Positions 52,929-61,522 of a DNA stretch of 64,000 nt are shown one piece after another. Source of the DNA: Microcystis aeruginosa FD4 (GTDB lineage Bacteria; Cyanobacteriota; Cyanobacteriia; Cyanobacteriales; Microcystaceae); the NCBI RefSeq assembly GCF_009792235.1, contig NZ_CP046973.1, positions 1,860,001 to 1,924,000 on the forward strand, read 5' to 3'. Numbering within the stretch: position 1 is the first letter of the stretch; every line of letters starts with the position of its first letter. Under the pieces are notes generated by a model that did not search any database, was not told the origin of the DNA, and saw nothing but the letters and a program-made list of their open reading frames with translations. The position numbers and the translations under genes are program-made.

Positions 52929-53413
52929 AACTGAACGTATTGTATTAATACCTCACCTTTAATTGCTTTAATAGCAGCTTTGGGTGATTTAGAAATTCTA
53001 CAGCACTTTATCGAGAGGTACTTGTTCCTTATGAGGTATGTCAAGAAGTTTTAGCCGGTGGGAAAAGTGGTTTTGCTATTTCTGAATTTATATTTGATTC
53101 TTGGTTAAGAAAGCAAGAATATCCTCTTACAATTATGCCAATATTGCTTAATTCTCTAGATTTAGGAAAGGCTGCGGTTATTCATTTGGCTTTGCGGGAA
53201 AATATTCAAACAGTTTGTATTGATGAAACAGTAGGAAGACGTATTGCTAAATTAAGTGGTCTTTTAGTCACAGGATCAATTGGCATTTTACTTCGTGCCA
53301 AGCAAGAAGGCTATCCAATTTCAATTAAATTAGCCATAACTCGAATGCAAAATCGAGGGATAAGAATTAGTGCAAGGGTCATTAGTTTCGCTTTAAAACA
53401 AGCTGGAGAGTAA
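52921..53413 (+). pseudogene. DUF3368/PIN-domain toxin, frameshifted
   Basis: The ATG at 52921 opens MPKTERIV, after which one base is missing: NTSPLIALIAALGDLEILQ appears in the next frame. A second shift near 53005-53015 (CTTTATCGAGAGG) restores VLVPYEVCQEVLAGGKSGFA. From 53135 the remaining 92 residues are open (LGKAAVIHLALRENIQTVCI, then DETVGRRIAKLSGL). The catalytic acids of the PIN fold (D/E in TSP..., E and DE) are split over frames, so no active toxin is expected. Confidence 0.85.
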
Positions 53414-53609
53414 TAAATAATCGAGTCACTCTCTCAACTAAATTATTAATTTTTGTGTTAAGTACCTAGACAATTAAACCCTTTAGAGATAAGGTGAGCG
53501 TGGCTGAGTTGGCTATTATAGAGTTTTGTAAATAAATATCAAACTCAAGGGTTTTTGAGAATGGTATGTCGCTAAACTGAAAGTATAGAGTACAGAGGTA
53601 AAAATACTT

Positions 53610-56051
53610 ATGATGCTACTACAAGATGTTGCGAGAACCTCTAGAGAACAAGCATTAATTCTGTGGTTTGAAGAAGTAGACAGCAAAGATGTGGGATTAG
53701 TCGGTGGCAAAAACTCCTCCTTAGGCGAAATGATCCAACAATTAACCCCGAAAGGGATTAATGTCCCCACAGGATTCGCCACCACCGCTTACGCTTACCG
53801 TCACTTTGTCGAAAAAGCCGGACTAGACGCACAATTAAGACAAATTTTCCAAGATTTAGACGAAAACGATGTGCAGAACTTGCAGGAAAAAGGTAAACAA
53901 GCACGCACATTAATCCTCAATACACCGTTCCCCGATGATTTAAGTCATGCGATCGCTATTGCCTATCGCCGACTCTGTGAACGTTATGGCGATGATCTCT
54001 ATCATTCCATCGATGTGGCCGTTCGCTCGAGCGCCACTGCCGAAGACTTACCAGAAGCGAGTTTTGCCGGACAACAGGAAACCTATCTCAACGTGCAAGG
54101 AGTAAGGGGAGTTTTAGAAGCTTGTCATAAATGTTTTGCCTCTTTATTCACCGATCGCGCTATTTCCTACCGTCATCATAACGGTTTCGATCACTTTGCC
54201 GTCGCCCTTTCCGTCGGTGTCCAAAAAATGGTGCGTTCAGATCTAGCCACCTCCGGGGTGATGTTTTCCATCGATACGGAAACAGGGTTCAAAAATGCCG
54301 CTTTAATCACGGCAGCCTACGGTTTAGGGGAAAATGTCGTGCAGGGTGCTGTTAACCCCGACGAATATCTGGTTTTTAAACCCACTCTTAAAAACGGTTA
54401 CAAACCCATCCTCGAAAAACGCCTCGGCAGTAAAGCGATCAAAATGATCTACGATGATGGAGGATCGCGTCTAACCAAGAATATCCGAGTTAACAAGCTA
54501 GAACAGGATCAATTCTGCATTAATGACCAAGAAATCCTCACTTTAGCCCGTTGGACGACCCAAATCGAGGAACATTACTCGCAGGTGCGCGGAACCTACA
54601 CCCCCATGGACATCGAATGGGCAAAAGATGGTATCACAGGAGAACTGTTTATCGTTCAGGCCCGTCCAGAAACCGTACAATCGCAAAAAGCCGCTAATAT
54701 CCTTAAATCCTACGAAATTAAGCAAAGAAGTCAAGTTTTAGCGGTGGGACGCAGTGTAGGTGCGGCAATCGGTCAAGGAAAAGCCAGAGTCATCCTCAGT
54801 GTCGATAAAATCAACAACTTTAAACCGGGAGAAGTTCTCGTCACCAATCGCACGGATCCCGACTGGGAACCGATTATGAAACAAGCAAGCGCGATCGTTA
54901 CTAATCAGGGTGGTCGTACTTGTCATGCCGCTATTATCGCACGAGAAATGGGTATTCCGGCGATCGTGGGTTGCAATAATGCCACGGAAACGATTAAAAC
55001 CGGTCAGGAAGTCACCGTTTGCTGTGCGGAAGGGGATGAAGGGAAAGTTTACCTCGGATTGCTACCCTTTGAAATTTGCGAAACTCACCTAGACAATTTG
55101 CCGCAAACTCGGACAAAAATCCTCATGAATATCGGTAATCCCGAAAAAGCCTTCGCTTTTGCCGATATTCCTGCCCAAGGGGTCGGTTTAGCGCGTCTAG
55201 AATTCATTATCGCTAACCATATTCAGGCCCACCCCAGCGCTTTGCTCAAATTCCACGAATTGGAAGAAGGAGACGTAAAAGACCAAATCGCCGAATTAAC
55301 CAAACACTATCAGGATAAACCCCAATTTTTCGTCGATAAATTGGCCCGGGGAATTGCCATGATTGCAGCCGCATTCTACCCCAAAGATGTAATTGTGCGG
55401 ATGTCCGATTTTAAATCGAATGAATACGCTAATTTATTGGGTGGCAAACCCTTTGAACCCAAGGAAGAAAACCCGATGATCGGTTGGCGCGGCGCTTCCC
55501 GTTATACTGATCCTAATTATCGCGAAGCTTTCGCGTTGGAATGTCGGGCGCTGAAAATGGTCCGGGAAGAAATGGGATTAACTAATGTGATTCCGATGAT
55601 TCCTTTCTGTCGTACCCCCGAAGAAGGGATGAGAGTCCTCGAAGAAATGGCGAAAAATGGTCTCGAACGCGGGGTTGATGGTTTGCAAGTTTATGTGATG
55701 TGTGAGTTACCAAGTAATGTAATTCTTGCCGACCAATTTGCTCAGGTGTTTGACGGATTTTCGATCGGTTCTAATGATTTGACCCAATTAACCTTAGGAT
55801 TAGATCGGGATTCTGCCCTAGTTGCCCATCTTTTTGATGAACGGAATGAGGGAGTTAAACGCATGGTGAAAATGGCCATTGAAACCGCTAAAGCCCATAA
55901 TCGCAAAATCGGTATCTGTGGTCAAGCCCCCAGTGATTACCCCGAATTCGCTCAATTTTTAGTGGAATTAGGCATCGATTCCATCAGTCTTAATCCTGAT
56001 TCTGTCCTCAAAACTTTATTGATGGTGGCAGCAGTGGAGAAAGGACAATAA
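53610..56051 (+). CDS. ppsA: Phosphoenolpyruvate synthase
   Basis: An 813-residue cytosolic enzyme that converts pyruvate, ATP and water to PEP, AMP and phosphate for gluconeogenesis. The ATP-grasp part (1-370) starts with DVGLVGGKNSSLGEMI and includes VRSSATAEDLPEASFAGQQE. The phosphohistidine domain has H439 in GGRTCHAAIIAREMGIPA. The PEP/pyruvate barrel has GIGSNDLTQ-type SIGSNDLTQLTLGLDRD and the terminal GICGQAPSDYPEF cysteine. Length is normal. The doubled ATGATG start follows AGAGG. It is not linked to regulatory ppsR. Confidence 0.94.
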   Translation: MMLLQDVARTSREQALILWFEEVDSKDVGLVGGKNSSLGEMIQQLTPKGINVPTGFATTAYAYRHFVEKAGLDAQLRQIFQDLDENDVQNLQEKGKQARTLILNTPFPDDLSHAIAIAYRRLCERYGDDLYHSIDVAVRSSATAEDLPEASFAGQQETYLNVQGVRGVLEACHKCFASLFTDRAISYRHHNGFDHFAVALSVGVQKMVRSDLATSGVMFSIDTETGFKNAALITAAYGLGENVVQGAVNPDEYLVFKPTLKNGYKPILEKRLGSKAIKMIYDDGGSRLTKNIRVNKLEQDQFCINDQEILTLARWTTQIEEHYSQVRGTYTPMDIEWAKDGITGELFIVQARPETVQSQKAANILKSYEIKQRSQVLAVGRSVGAAIGQGKARVILSVDKINNFKPGEVLVTNRTDPDWEPIMKQASAIVTNQGGRTCHAAIIAREMGIPAIVGCNNATETIKTGQEVTVCCAEGDEGKVYLGLLPFEICETHLDNLPQTRTKILMNIGNPEKAFAFADIPAQGVGLARLEFIIANHIQAHPSALLKFHELEEGDVKDQIAELTKHYQDKPQFFVDKLARGIAMIAAAFYPKDVIVRMSDFKSNEYANLLGGKPFEPKEENPMIGWRGASRYTDPNYREAFALECRALKMVREEMGLTNVIPMIPFCRTPEEGMRVLEEMAKNGLERGVDGLQVYVMCELPSNVILADQFAQVFDGFSIGSNDLTQLTLGLDRDSALVAHLFDERNEGVKRMVKMAIETAKAHNRKIGICGQAPSDYPEFAQFLVELGIDSISLNPDSVLKTLLMVAAVEKGQ

Positions 56052-56407
56052 TTTAGTTGCAAAGGTGGGACTTGCCCACCTTTTTTTCTATTGGTATATT
56101 TAAAATTAGATTTATTTAGGGCTGGCTGAATAATGGTAAAACCCTTTGAAAATAAGGCTTTTGACCTGTTAAAATCCGATGTTCATGCTGCGAATATAGG
56201 ATTGGGACATTCAAAAACCTGGCATTATCCTTCTTATAGTAGATAAACTGGTACAAAAAAAGAGGGCAACAAAGCCTGAAACGACCGGCTCCTGACCACC
56301 GACTCCTACCCCCACGAAAAACTTTTTGCCGCAAACCCTATTTAGCAGACCCTATATACAAAGTCAGGATTCATCCCATCGCTAAAAGCGAGGGACTTCT
56401 GCTGACA
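56052..56407. other. Gap after ppsA with MITE E4
   Basis: The gap carries MITE E4 (56118-56339). Directly after it is a further end-like AGCAGACCCTATA, a possible second, truncated end. No gene is supported. Confidence 0.7.
56118..56339. mobile_element. AGGGTTTGC-family MITE, copy E4 (222 bp, inverted)
   Basis: The ends are AGGGCTGGCTGAAT and GCCGCAAACCCT. ATTT is duplicated at 56114-56117 and 56340-56343. The interior is the reverse complement of copy E2 with scattered differences. Confidence 0.88.
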
Positions 56408-56563
56408 CTAAGTTAGATTGCGTACCAGTCGATTATCATTGATGCTTCCCCCTGTCATCTCGATAATTTCCCCGTCGTGATATTCGTGTTTAGTTTCTGC
56501 GCTAGTTTCTAAATTACGAGATTCTTCTAAGCTGAGGGTTTTGGGAGGAGATCGAGTTAACAT
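56408..56563 (-). pseudogene. Truncated N-terminal copy of the adjacent Uma2 gene
   Basis: The complement of 56563 onward reads MLTRSPPKTLSLEESRNLET, SAETKHEYHDGEIIEMTGGS, INDNRLVRNLT and stops. It matches the first 42 residues of the intact Uma2 gene at 56666-57241 almost exactly. The nuclease core is missing, so it is a 51-codon remnant of a tandem duplication. Confidence 0.85.
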
Positions 56564-56665
56564 TTTTTCTGTCACAGAATTTTTAATACTCCCGATGATA
56601 ACCTAGATCACAGAAAAAAGGTGATCATTTATAAATTATTCCTCAATTGAGATTGAAGGGGACAA

Positions 56666-57241
56666 TCAATTAAAATTAATTCCCTCGTAAATATCGGCAA
56701 GATTTAAGCTAATTCCTAAAGAATCTAGAGAGAGAATTCCCCTTGCTGGGGTGTATTCTTGCAGTAACCAATTATTTTCTGATGTTTGGCTATAGGATTC
56801 TATTAGTATCTCCCCTTGACTGACGAGAAGATATTGGTTTAATTGGGGTATAGAACGATAATAACGAAATTTATCGCCCCGATCATAACCAGAGGTAGAA
56901 GGGGATAAAACTTCGATAATTAGGCAGGGATTTAAAATTTCATCGTTGCGATTATCACTAAATAACGGTTCCCCGGCAATGATCATTAAATCTGGGTATA
57001 AACCGCAATTATACTGGGGTATCCATAGGCGTAGATCGCTAGATTGAAGACGGTAATTAGTTCCTCTTAAAGCTAATTTAAGCAGGACAATAAGATTAAT
57101 GAGAATACTATTATGATTGATGCTTCCCCCTGTCATCTCGATAATTTCCCCGTCGTGATATTCGTGTTTAGTTTCCGCTCTAGTTTCTAGGTTGCGGTAG
57201 GCTTCTAAGCTGATAATTTCGGGAGGCGATGAAGTCAACAT
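56666..57241 (-). CDS. Uma2 family endonuclease-like protein
   Basis: A 191-residue protein of the same broad family as the array at the left end of the window, but a different subgroup. It starts LSLEAYRNLET-type (ISLEAYRNLETRAETKHEYH), with DGEIIEMTGGSINHNSI, then the core LYPDLMIIAG and CLIIEVLSPSTSGYDRGDKF then RYYRSIPQL. PD at LYPD, E in IEVLSPS and K in DKFRYYR form the putative PD-(D/E)XK site. It has no coiled-coil tail. A truncated copy lies downstream at 56408. Function is unknown. Confidence 0.88.
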   Translation of the reverse strand: MLTSSPPEIISLEAYRNLETRAETKHEYHDGEIIEMTGGSINHNSILINLIVLLKLALRGTNYRLQSSDLRLWIPQYNCGLYPDLMIIAGEPLFSDNRNDEILNPCLIIEVLSPSTSGYDRGDKFRYYRSIPQLNQYLLVSQGEILIESYSQTSENNWLLQEYTPARGILSLDSLGISLNLADIYEGINFN

Positions 57242-57287
57242 TTTTCTAGATTAGATATTCTTTTATTTAATCATAACACAATTAATG

Positions 57288-58532
57288 CTACCCATTTAAT
57301 TCTAATTCCCCTTGAAGAAAATCAACAAATTGTCTAGCAGTTCTGCCCGATCGCCCATTATGTTGGGTTGCCCATTGTTTGGCACGAAATTCTAAGTCTT
57401 CTAAGCTAATTTTTAATTTAGCTAAACTGGCTAAATGACGCACTATTTCCAAATATTTTTCTTGATTAGCCGGTTCAAAAGTTAGGGTTAAACCAAAGCG
57501 ATCGCTAAAGGATAATTTTTCTTGTACTGTGTCCCAATTATGCACTTCATCACTATCTTTTGGTCGGGGTCGATCGGCAAAAAATTCTCTGACTAAATGT
57601 CGGCGATTAGAAGTGGCATAAACTACGACATTTTTCGGTCTAGCGGTGACGCTTCCCTCTAAAACAACTTTTAAAGCTTTAAAAGCTTCATCGTCTTCTT
57701 CAAAGGATAAATCATCGACAAAGATAATAAATTTTTGTGGCAAATCTTGCAAGATTTCAATAATTAATGGTAGGTCTTTTAATTCCGATTTTGCCACTTC
57801 AATTAAGCGCAATCCCTGACTATGATATTTTTGCAATAATCCCTTGACTAAAGAGGATTTTCCTGAACCACGGCAACCATAGAGTAAGACATTTAAAGCA
57901 GGATAACCTGCCAATAAAAACTCAGTGTTTTTAATCAAGGTTTTCTTAGCCATTTCATAACCGACTATGTCTTGAATCTGCACGGGATCAGGATGAGTAA
58001 TTCCTTGTAATCTGCCTTCTTGCCACCTTAAAGCTTGATAACGGGCAAAAATTCCTGTACCACATTCGCGATAATAATCGGCTAGATCTTCGACTAATTC
58101 TGTCCAATCTGAACTGGAATGCAGGAAACTTTCTAATTTATTTTCCACTTCCCAAGCGGGGAAAATTAGAAATTTAATTTGTTCAAAAACTGTCGAATTA
58201 CTTAAGCTATAAATGCTCGAGTTATAAAGAGATTGGAGGATAGATAAATCCTGTTTAACGCCATTAATTAAAGATTCGGGTAACTCCCAAACACTTTTTT
58301 TCTGTACCTGTTGACTAAAGGGATTGTCATCTAATAAAATTTGTTCGATTAGAAAATCATTCCAACTGATATTTTTAGATGCTAAAGCTTGAAACAATTG
58401 ACCATAAGCTTTGAGAAAATCGGCAACATTATCCGTAGCTAATAGGGTAATAAATGCCTGGCCAATAGCATTATCAAAAACCCCTTGATACAAAACTAAC
58501 AAGCTGACTTTTTTGTAAATTTCAGAGATCAT
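57288..58532 (-). CDS. DUF815 family AAA-type ATPase
   Basis: A protein of about 414 residues. The P-loop is LLYGCRGSGKSSLVKGLL, Walker B is KFIIFVDDLSFEEDD, and there is an ATSNRRHLVREF sensor with DRFGLTLTFEPANQEKYLEI downstream. This is the DUF815/predicted AAA superfamily layout, with a 170-residue helical N-domain. I prefer the ATG at 58532 (MISEIYKKV), preceded by GGAG seven bases upstream; an ATG at 58559 gives nine more residues. Its role is unknown. It lies 46 bp upstream of the Uma2 gene on the same strand. Confidence 0.85.
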   Translation of the reverse strand: MISEIYKKVSLLVLYQGVFDNAIGQAFITLLATDNVADFLKAYGQLFQALASKNISWNDFLIEQILLDDNPFSQQVQKKSVWELPESLINGVKQDLSILQSLYNSSIYSLSNSTVFEQIKFLIFPAWEVENKLESFLHSSSDWTELVEDLADYYRECGTGIFARYQALRWQEGRLQGITHPDPVQIQDIVGYEMAKKTLIKNTEFLLAGYPALNVLLYGCRGSGKSSLVKGLLQKYHSQGLRLIEVAKSELKDLPLIIEILQDLPQKFIIFVDDLSFEEDDEAFKALKVVLEGSVTARPKNVVVYATSNRRHLVREFFADRPRPKDSDEVHNWDTVQEKLSFSDRFGLTLTFEPANQEKYLEIVRHLASLAKLKISLEDLEFRAKQWATQHNGRSGRTARQFVDFLQGELELNG

Positions 58533-58559
58533 TTTTTCTTCTCCACTAATAACTAACAT

Positions 58560-58907
58560 TTCATGGCCGCCTTTTGGCAATTCCTAATCCGATTTAATAA
58601 TTGCCGCCTTGTAGCCGAGGGAATGCCAATCAGTTATTATTCTATCAAGATAGGGTGATCTCTGCAACATTAAGGTTAAAAAAGGGAAAATGCCTAACGA
58701 CTAATTCCCCGGATTTCTTGAATTGATTCTCAGTTATCTTCATGGTGAGGTACGAAGTTTTCCTTTTGGGGAGACGGTCCCGATGAAAAAATTTTCACCC
58801 CCACAGATGAAAGAGGTTTCCTTTCCTACACCCCACACCCCACACCCCACACCCCACACCCCACACCCTACACCCTCTTTCAAGTCAGGAGAAGATACCC
58901 TGTCAGG
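58560..58907. other. Gap between DUF815 gene and kinase 3' end
   Basis: It holds most of the dispersed repeat (58733-58930) and a CACCCCACACC run at 58830-58872. A short frame through the run (PTPHTPHPTP) is repeat translation, not a gene. Confidence 0.75.
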
Positions 58908-58930
58908 TTACACTTCATCTTGAGGAGAAA
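58733..58930. repeat. Dispersed repeat, copy 2, with internal CCCCACA run
   Basis: It has the same ordered blocks as 23309-23402 (GTTATCTT, TGAGGTAC, TTTTCCTTTT, AGGTTACACTTCATCTT) but is expanded by a CCCCACA heptamer run. Its right end encodes the last residues (PQDEV) of the kinase. Confidence 0.6.
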
Positions 58931-60230
58931 CGCTATATTTGATCAAATTTAACCAATCTTGGATTTCCTGTCCTAACCAGAGACATTCATCCTCGCGGAG
59001 ATTCTGACCGATAAGATAATAATTTTTAGCCGTCCGCAGACGAATCTGATAGTTACCTTCTGTGCCATTGCTATGGAGAAAAATACCCCATAAATCTTGA
59101 GGTTTAAAAGCAAATTTTTTGTAGATAAAATTGAAAACTTTATATTTAATTAAAACCTCTTGAGGGGTAAGAATTAATTGCATCTCACGCAAACAAATAA
59201 AATTAATCAGAGCTATAATAAAGGTAAGAATCGGGGAGATAAAGACAGTGACAGTAAGGACAATCGCCAAAGACCAGAGAGTAGGCGCATCGGAAGGTAG
59301 CTTAATTTTTGGGGGTAAATTAATCTCTAAATTATCCCGGTGTTTAGCGATACGGATGGAACTGTGGGGAGGTTTTGGTAATTTCTTAGGATCGATTAAA
59401 CTTGATGCTTGGCGATGGTAGGGATGTTGGAGAAATTTCAGGGCTTCTCTGGCACTTTTAAACCGCTTTTCTACCGCCATATCGGTCATAGTTTCTAACC
59501 AATCGATTAAATCATCATCGATTGTCACCAGTTGGCGAAATTGAATTTTAGAGTCGCGGTGGGGCAGTTCTATCAGGACAATTCCCGTCAATAAATGAAT
59601 TAAAGTCATGCCTAAGGCATATAAATCAGAACTGGGAACTGCCCGGCCCCAAAATTGTTCTAGAGGTGCATAACCACTCGTCCCCACCACAGTAAAAGTA
59701 ACTCCTGTCACTGCACCCCTGGACTGGACTGCCCCAAAATCTACTAAATAAACCTTATTTTCCGAGTTAATAATTAAATTACTAGGTTTAATATCTCGAT
59801 GTAATACTGGGGGCGATAATTCATGTAAATAGATGAGAATTTCGAGAACTTCTTGGGCAATATTCCGAATTACCGTAGCGGTGAAACGTTGCCCCCTTTC
59901 TAAGCGATCGCTTAAGGATTCTCCCGGTATATAATCTTGTACAAGCACAAACCAAGGAATCCCGTCACCTTGATTTTTATCGAGGGAAAAATAATCGCGA
60001 TAGCGGGGAATACGGGGATGCTGGAGAGAAGCTAAGACGGCTGCCTCTCGTTCAAATAATTTTAATTCTTCCCACTCCATCTGGGGACTAAAAGCGAGGA
60101 GTTTAATAATTACCGATTCCTGGGATAATACATCGATAGCTAACCAAGTTTGACGACCGATAGCGGTATTTCCTAGGCGTTGTTGCAGTTGGTAACGTTC
60201 AGCTAAAAGAGAATCAGAAGTAAAGGTCAT
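58908..60230 (-). CDS. Membrane-linked Ser/Thr protein kinase
   Basis: A 440-residue Hanks-type kinase. The glycine loop is weak (LGNTAIGRQTWLAI), the ATP lysine is K43 (VIIKLL), the catalytic loop is H144-R-D146-IKPSN, and the Mg site is D164-F-G (LVDFGAVQS). APLEQFWGRAVPSSDLYALG follows, so the core is complete. After residue 300 a linker leads to two adjacent hydrophobic segments (WSLAIVLTVTVFISPILTFI and a following stretch), then a 90-residue cytosolic tail. Substrates are unknown. Its neighbours do not define a pathway. Confidence 0.88.
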   Translation of the reverse strand: MTFTSDSLLAERYQLQQRLGNTAIGRQTWLAIDVLSQESVIIKLLAFSPQMEWEELKLFEREAAVLASLQHPRIPRYRDYFSLDKNQGDGIPWFVLVQDYIPGESLSDRLERGQRFTATVIRNIAQEVLEILIYLHELSPPVLHRDIKPSNLIINSENKVYLVDFGAVQSRGAVTGVTFTVVGTSGYAPLEQFWGRAVPSSDLYALGMTLIHLLTGIVLIELPHRDSKIQFRQLVTIDDDLIDWLETMTDMAVEKRFKSAREALKFLQHPYHRQASSLIDPKKLPKPPHSSIRIAKHRDNLEINLPPKIKLPSDAPTLWSLAIVLTVTVFISPILTFIIALINFICLREMQLILTPQEVLIKYKVFNFIYKKFAFKPQDLWGIFLHSNGTEGNYQIRLRTAKNYYLIGQNLREDECLWLGQEIQDWLNLIKYSVSPQDEV

Positions 60231-60249
60231 AGTGGCTTTTCCCTTATTT

Positions 60250-60421
60250 AGGGTCTGCTGAAAAAGTTTTTCCTGGGGACAGGGTGTGGGGTGTGGGGTG
60301 TGGGAAGTGGGGAAGTGGGGAAGTGGGGAAGTGGGGAGTTTTCTCAGTGAACTGATAACTGATAACTGATAACTGATAACTGACTCCTAACCCCACCAAC
60401 AAACTTTTTGCAGCAAACCCT
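60250..60421. mobile_element. AGGGTTTGC-family MITE, copy E5 (172 bp) with tandem repeats inside
   Basis: The ends are AGGGTCTGCTGAAAAAG and TTTTTGCAGCAAACCCT. The flanks ATTT and AATT differ at one base. The interior consists of GTGTGGG, GGGAAGTG and CTGATAA tandem repeats. The right end overlaps the stop codon of the aspartoacylase-like gene. Confidence 0.8.
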
Positions 60422-61313
60422 AATTAATATCGATTTGTTTTTTGGCTGTCCAACAAAGGGCGATTCCTTTTTCTTTATAGGAAGATTCTCCGACAAAGAT
60501 AGGATATAATTCAGATTCACCACGATAGATAATTTCCTGACCATCAAATCCTAGAAAAATCGGTTGATTGGGTTGAATTGCCTGATAATCTCGTTGGAGA
60601 ATCTGAGGATGTAACATGGCTTTAATTTCACCCTGTTCATCCCTAGGATAATCGATCGAGCCTAAACGTTGGTAAACTGTTAGGGATTCGCTGAAAGTAT
60701 CGAGATGGGCAGCGAGATAATTTTCCTGTTCGATATAGTCTAGGATTTGATAGATGAGTGTTTCGGTTTGACGAAAAAGATAGGGACAGATGACACCATG
60801 GTTAATTGGACCGATTTCGAGGGTAAAAGCTAGGGGACAAATTCCTTTCAGAAAATGATTTTCTTCCTCGCTGACGGGATGATAAATTAAGCGCACCTCA
60901 GGATTAATTTTAGTCAGATAGGTAAAGAGTTTTAATAGCCAAGGATGGGGGTTAGAATAAATAATCGCCAGCATCATGTTAGATGTGGTGCTGTGAATAT
61001 CGATTAATAAATCAATGGATTTTTCTCGGATTTCTTTGACTATTTTTTTGGCTCGTTTTTGTTCGTATTGCTGACAATCGGGATTCACTAAATCTTTTTG
61101 GTTAAAACAGCGATTTAAATCCGTATCGATATATCTAACCCGTTGCTTTAGGGCTAAGGGATTAGCGATGAGACTGTGGGATTGAAAACTGCTGCGGGCA
61201 AGGAGATTAGCTGACTTTTGCAGGTATTTAACCAAATAAGCGGGAGTTAGTTCATTGCCATGCACACCTGCGATTAAAGCCAGATTTTTAATAGTAGTTT
61301 TCTGCTCGATCAT
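60420..61313 (-). CDS. Aspartoacylase / succinylglutamate desuccinylase family enzyme
   Basis: A 297-residue zinc carboxypeptidase-like amidohydrolase. The zinc site is H18 and E21 in AGVHGNELTPAYLV, with a third histidine in LIDIHSTTSNM. The substrate arginine lies in DTDLNRCF, and the catalytic glutamate in FTLEIGPINHG. This matches aspartoacylase (N-acetyl-L-aspartate deacylase) better than AstE, judging from GVHGNE and DLNR spacing. The natural substrate in cyanobacteria is uncertain. The stop codon lies at the edge of MITE E5. Confidence 0.84.
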   Translation of the reverse strand: MIEQKTTIKNLALIAGVHGNELTPAYLVKYLQKSANLLARSSFQSHSLIANPLALKQRVRYIDTDLNRCFNQKDLVNPDCQQYEQKRAKKIVKEIREKSIDLLIDIHSTTSNMMLAIIYSNPHPWLLKLFTYLTKINPEVRLIYHPVSEEENHFLKGICPLAFTLEIGPINHGVICPYLFRQTETLIYQILDYIEQENYLAAHLDTFSESLTVYQRLGSIDYPRDEQGEIKAMLHPQILQRDYQAIQPNQPIFLGFDGQEIIYRGESELYPIFVGESSYKEKGIALCWTAKKQIDIN

Positions 61314-61522
61314 TTTTTATAACTTTTGAAAAGTTGTCATTATTTATGGTTTGCGGCAAAAAGTTTGTTGGTGGGTTTAGGAGACAGGAGACAGGGGGCA
61401 GGGTTTAGGGTGTTAGGGGTTTAGGGGTTTTGGAGTTTTAGGGTTTTGGGGTTTTTAGTTGAAATTCCCTACTTCCCCATTTCCCCACACCCCACACCCC
61501 ACACCCCACCCCTATAACTGAT
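61314..61522. repeat. Partial AGGGTTTGC-family end and simple repeats
   Basis: ATGGTTTGCGGCAAAAAGTT at 61348 matches the left end of the MITE family, but no right end follows. The rest is TTTAGGG, GTTTTGGGG and CCCCACAC repeats. Confidence 0.6.

Noticed and set aside
53490..53520. tRNA-like GGTGAGCGTGGCTGAGTTGG
   Set aside because: It resembles the 5' part of a tRNA, but no anticodon stem, T-loop or acceptor complement follows.
58723..58923. 66-residue frame with PTPHTPHP stretch
   Set aside because: It is the translation of the dispersed repeat and CCCCACA run. No family resemblance, no ribosome binding site.
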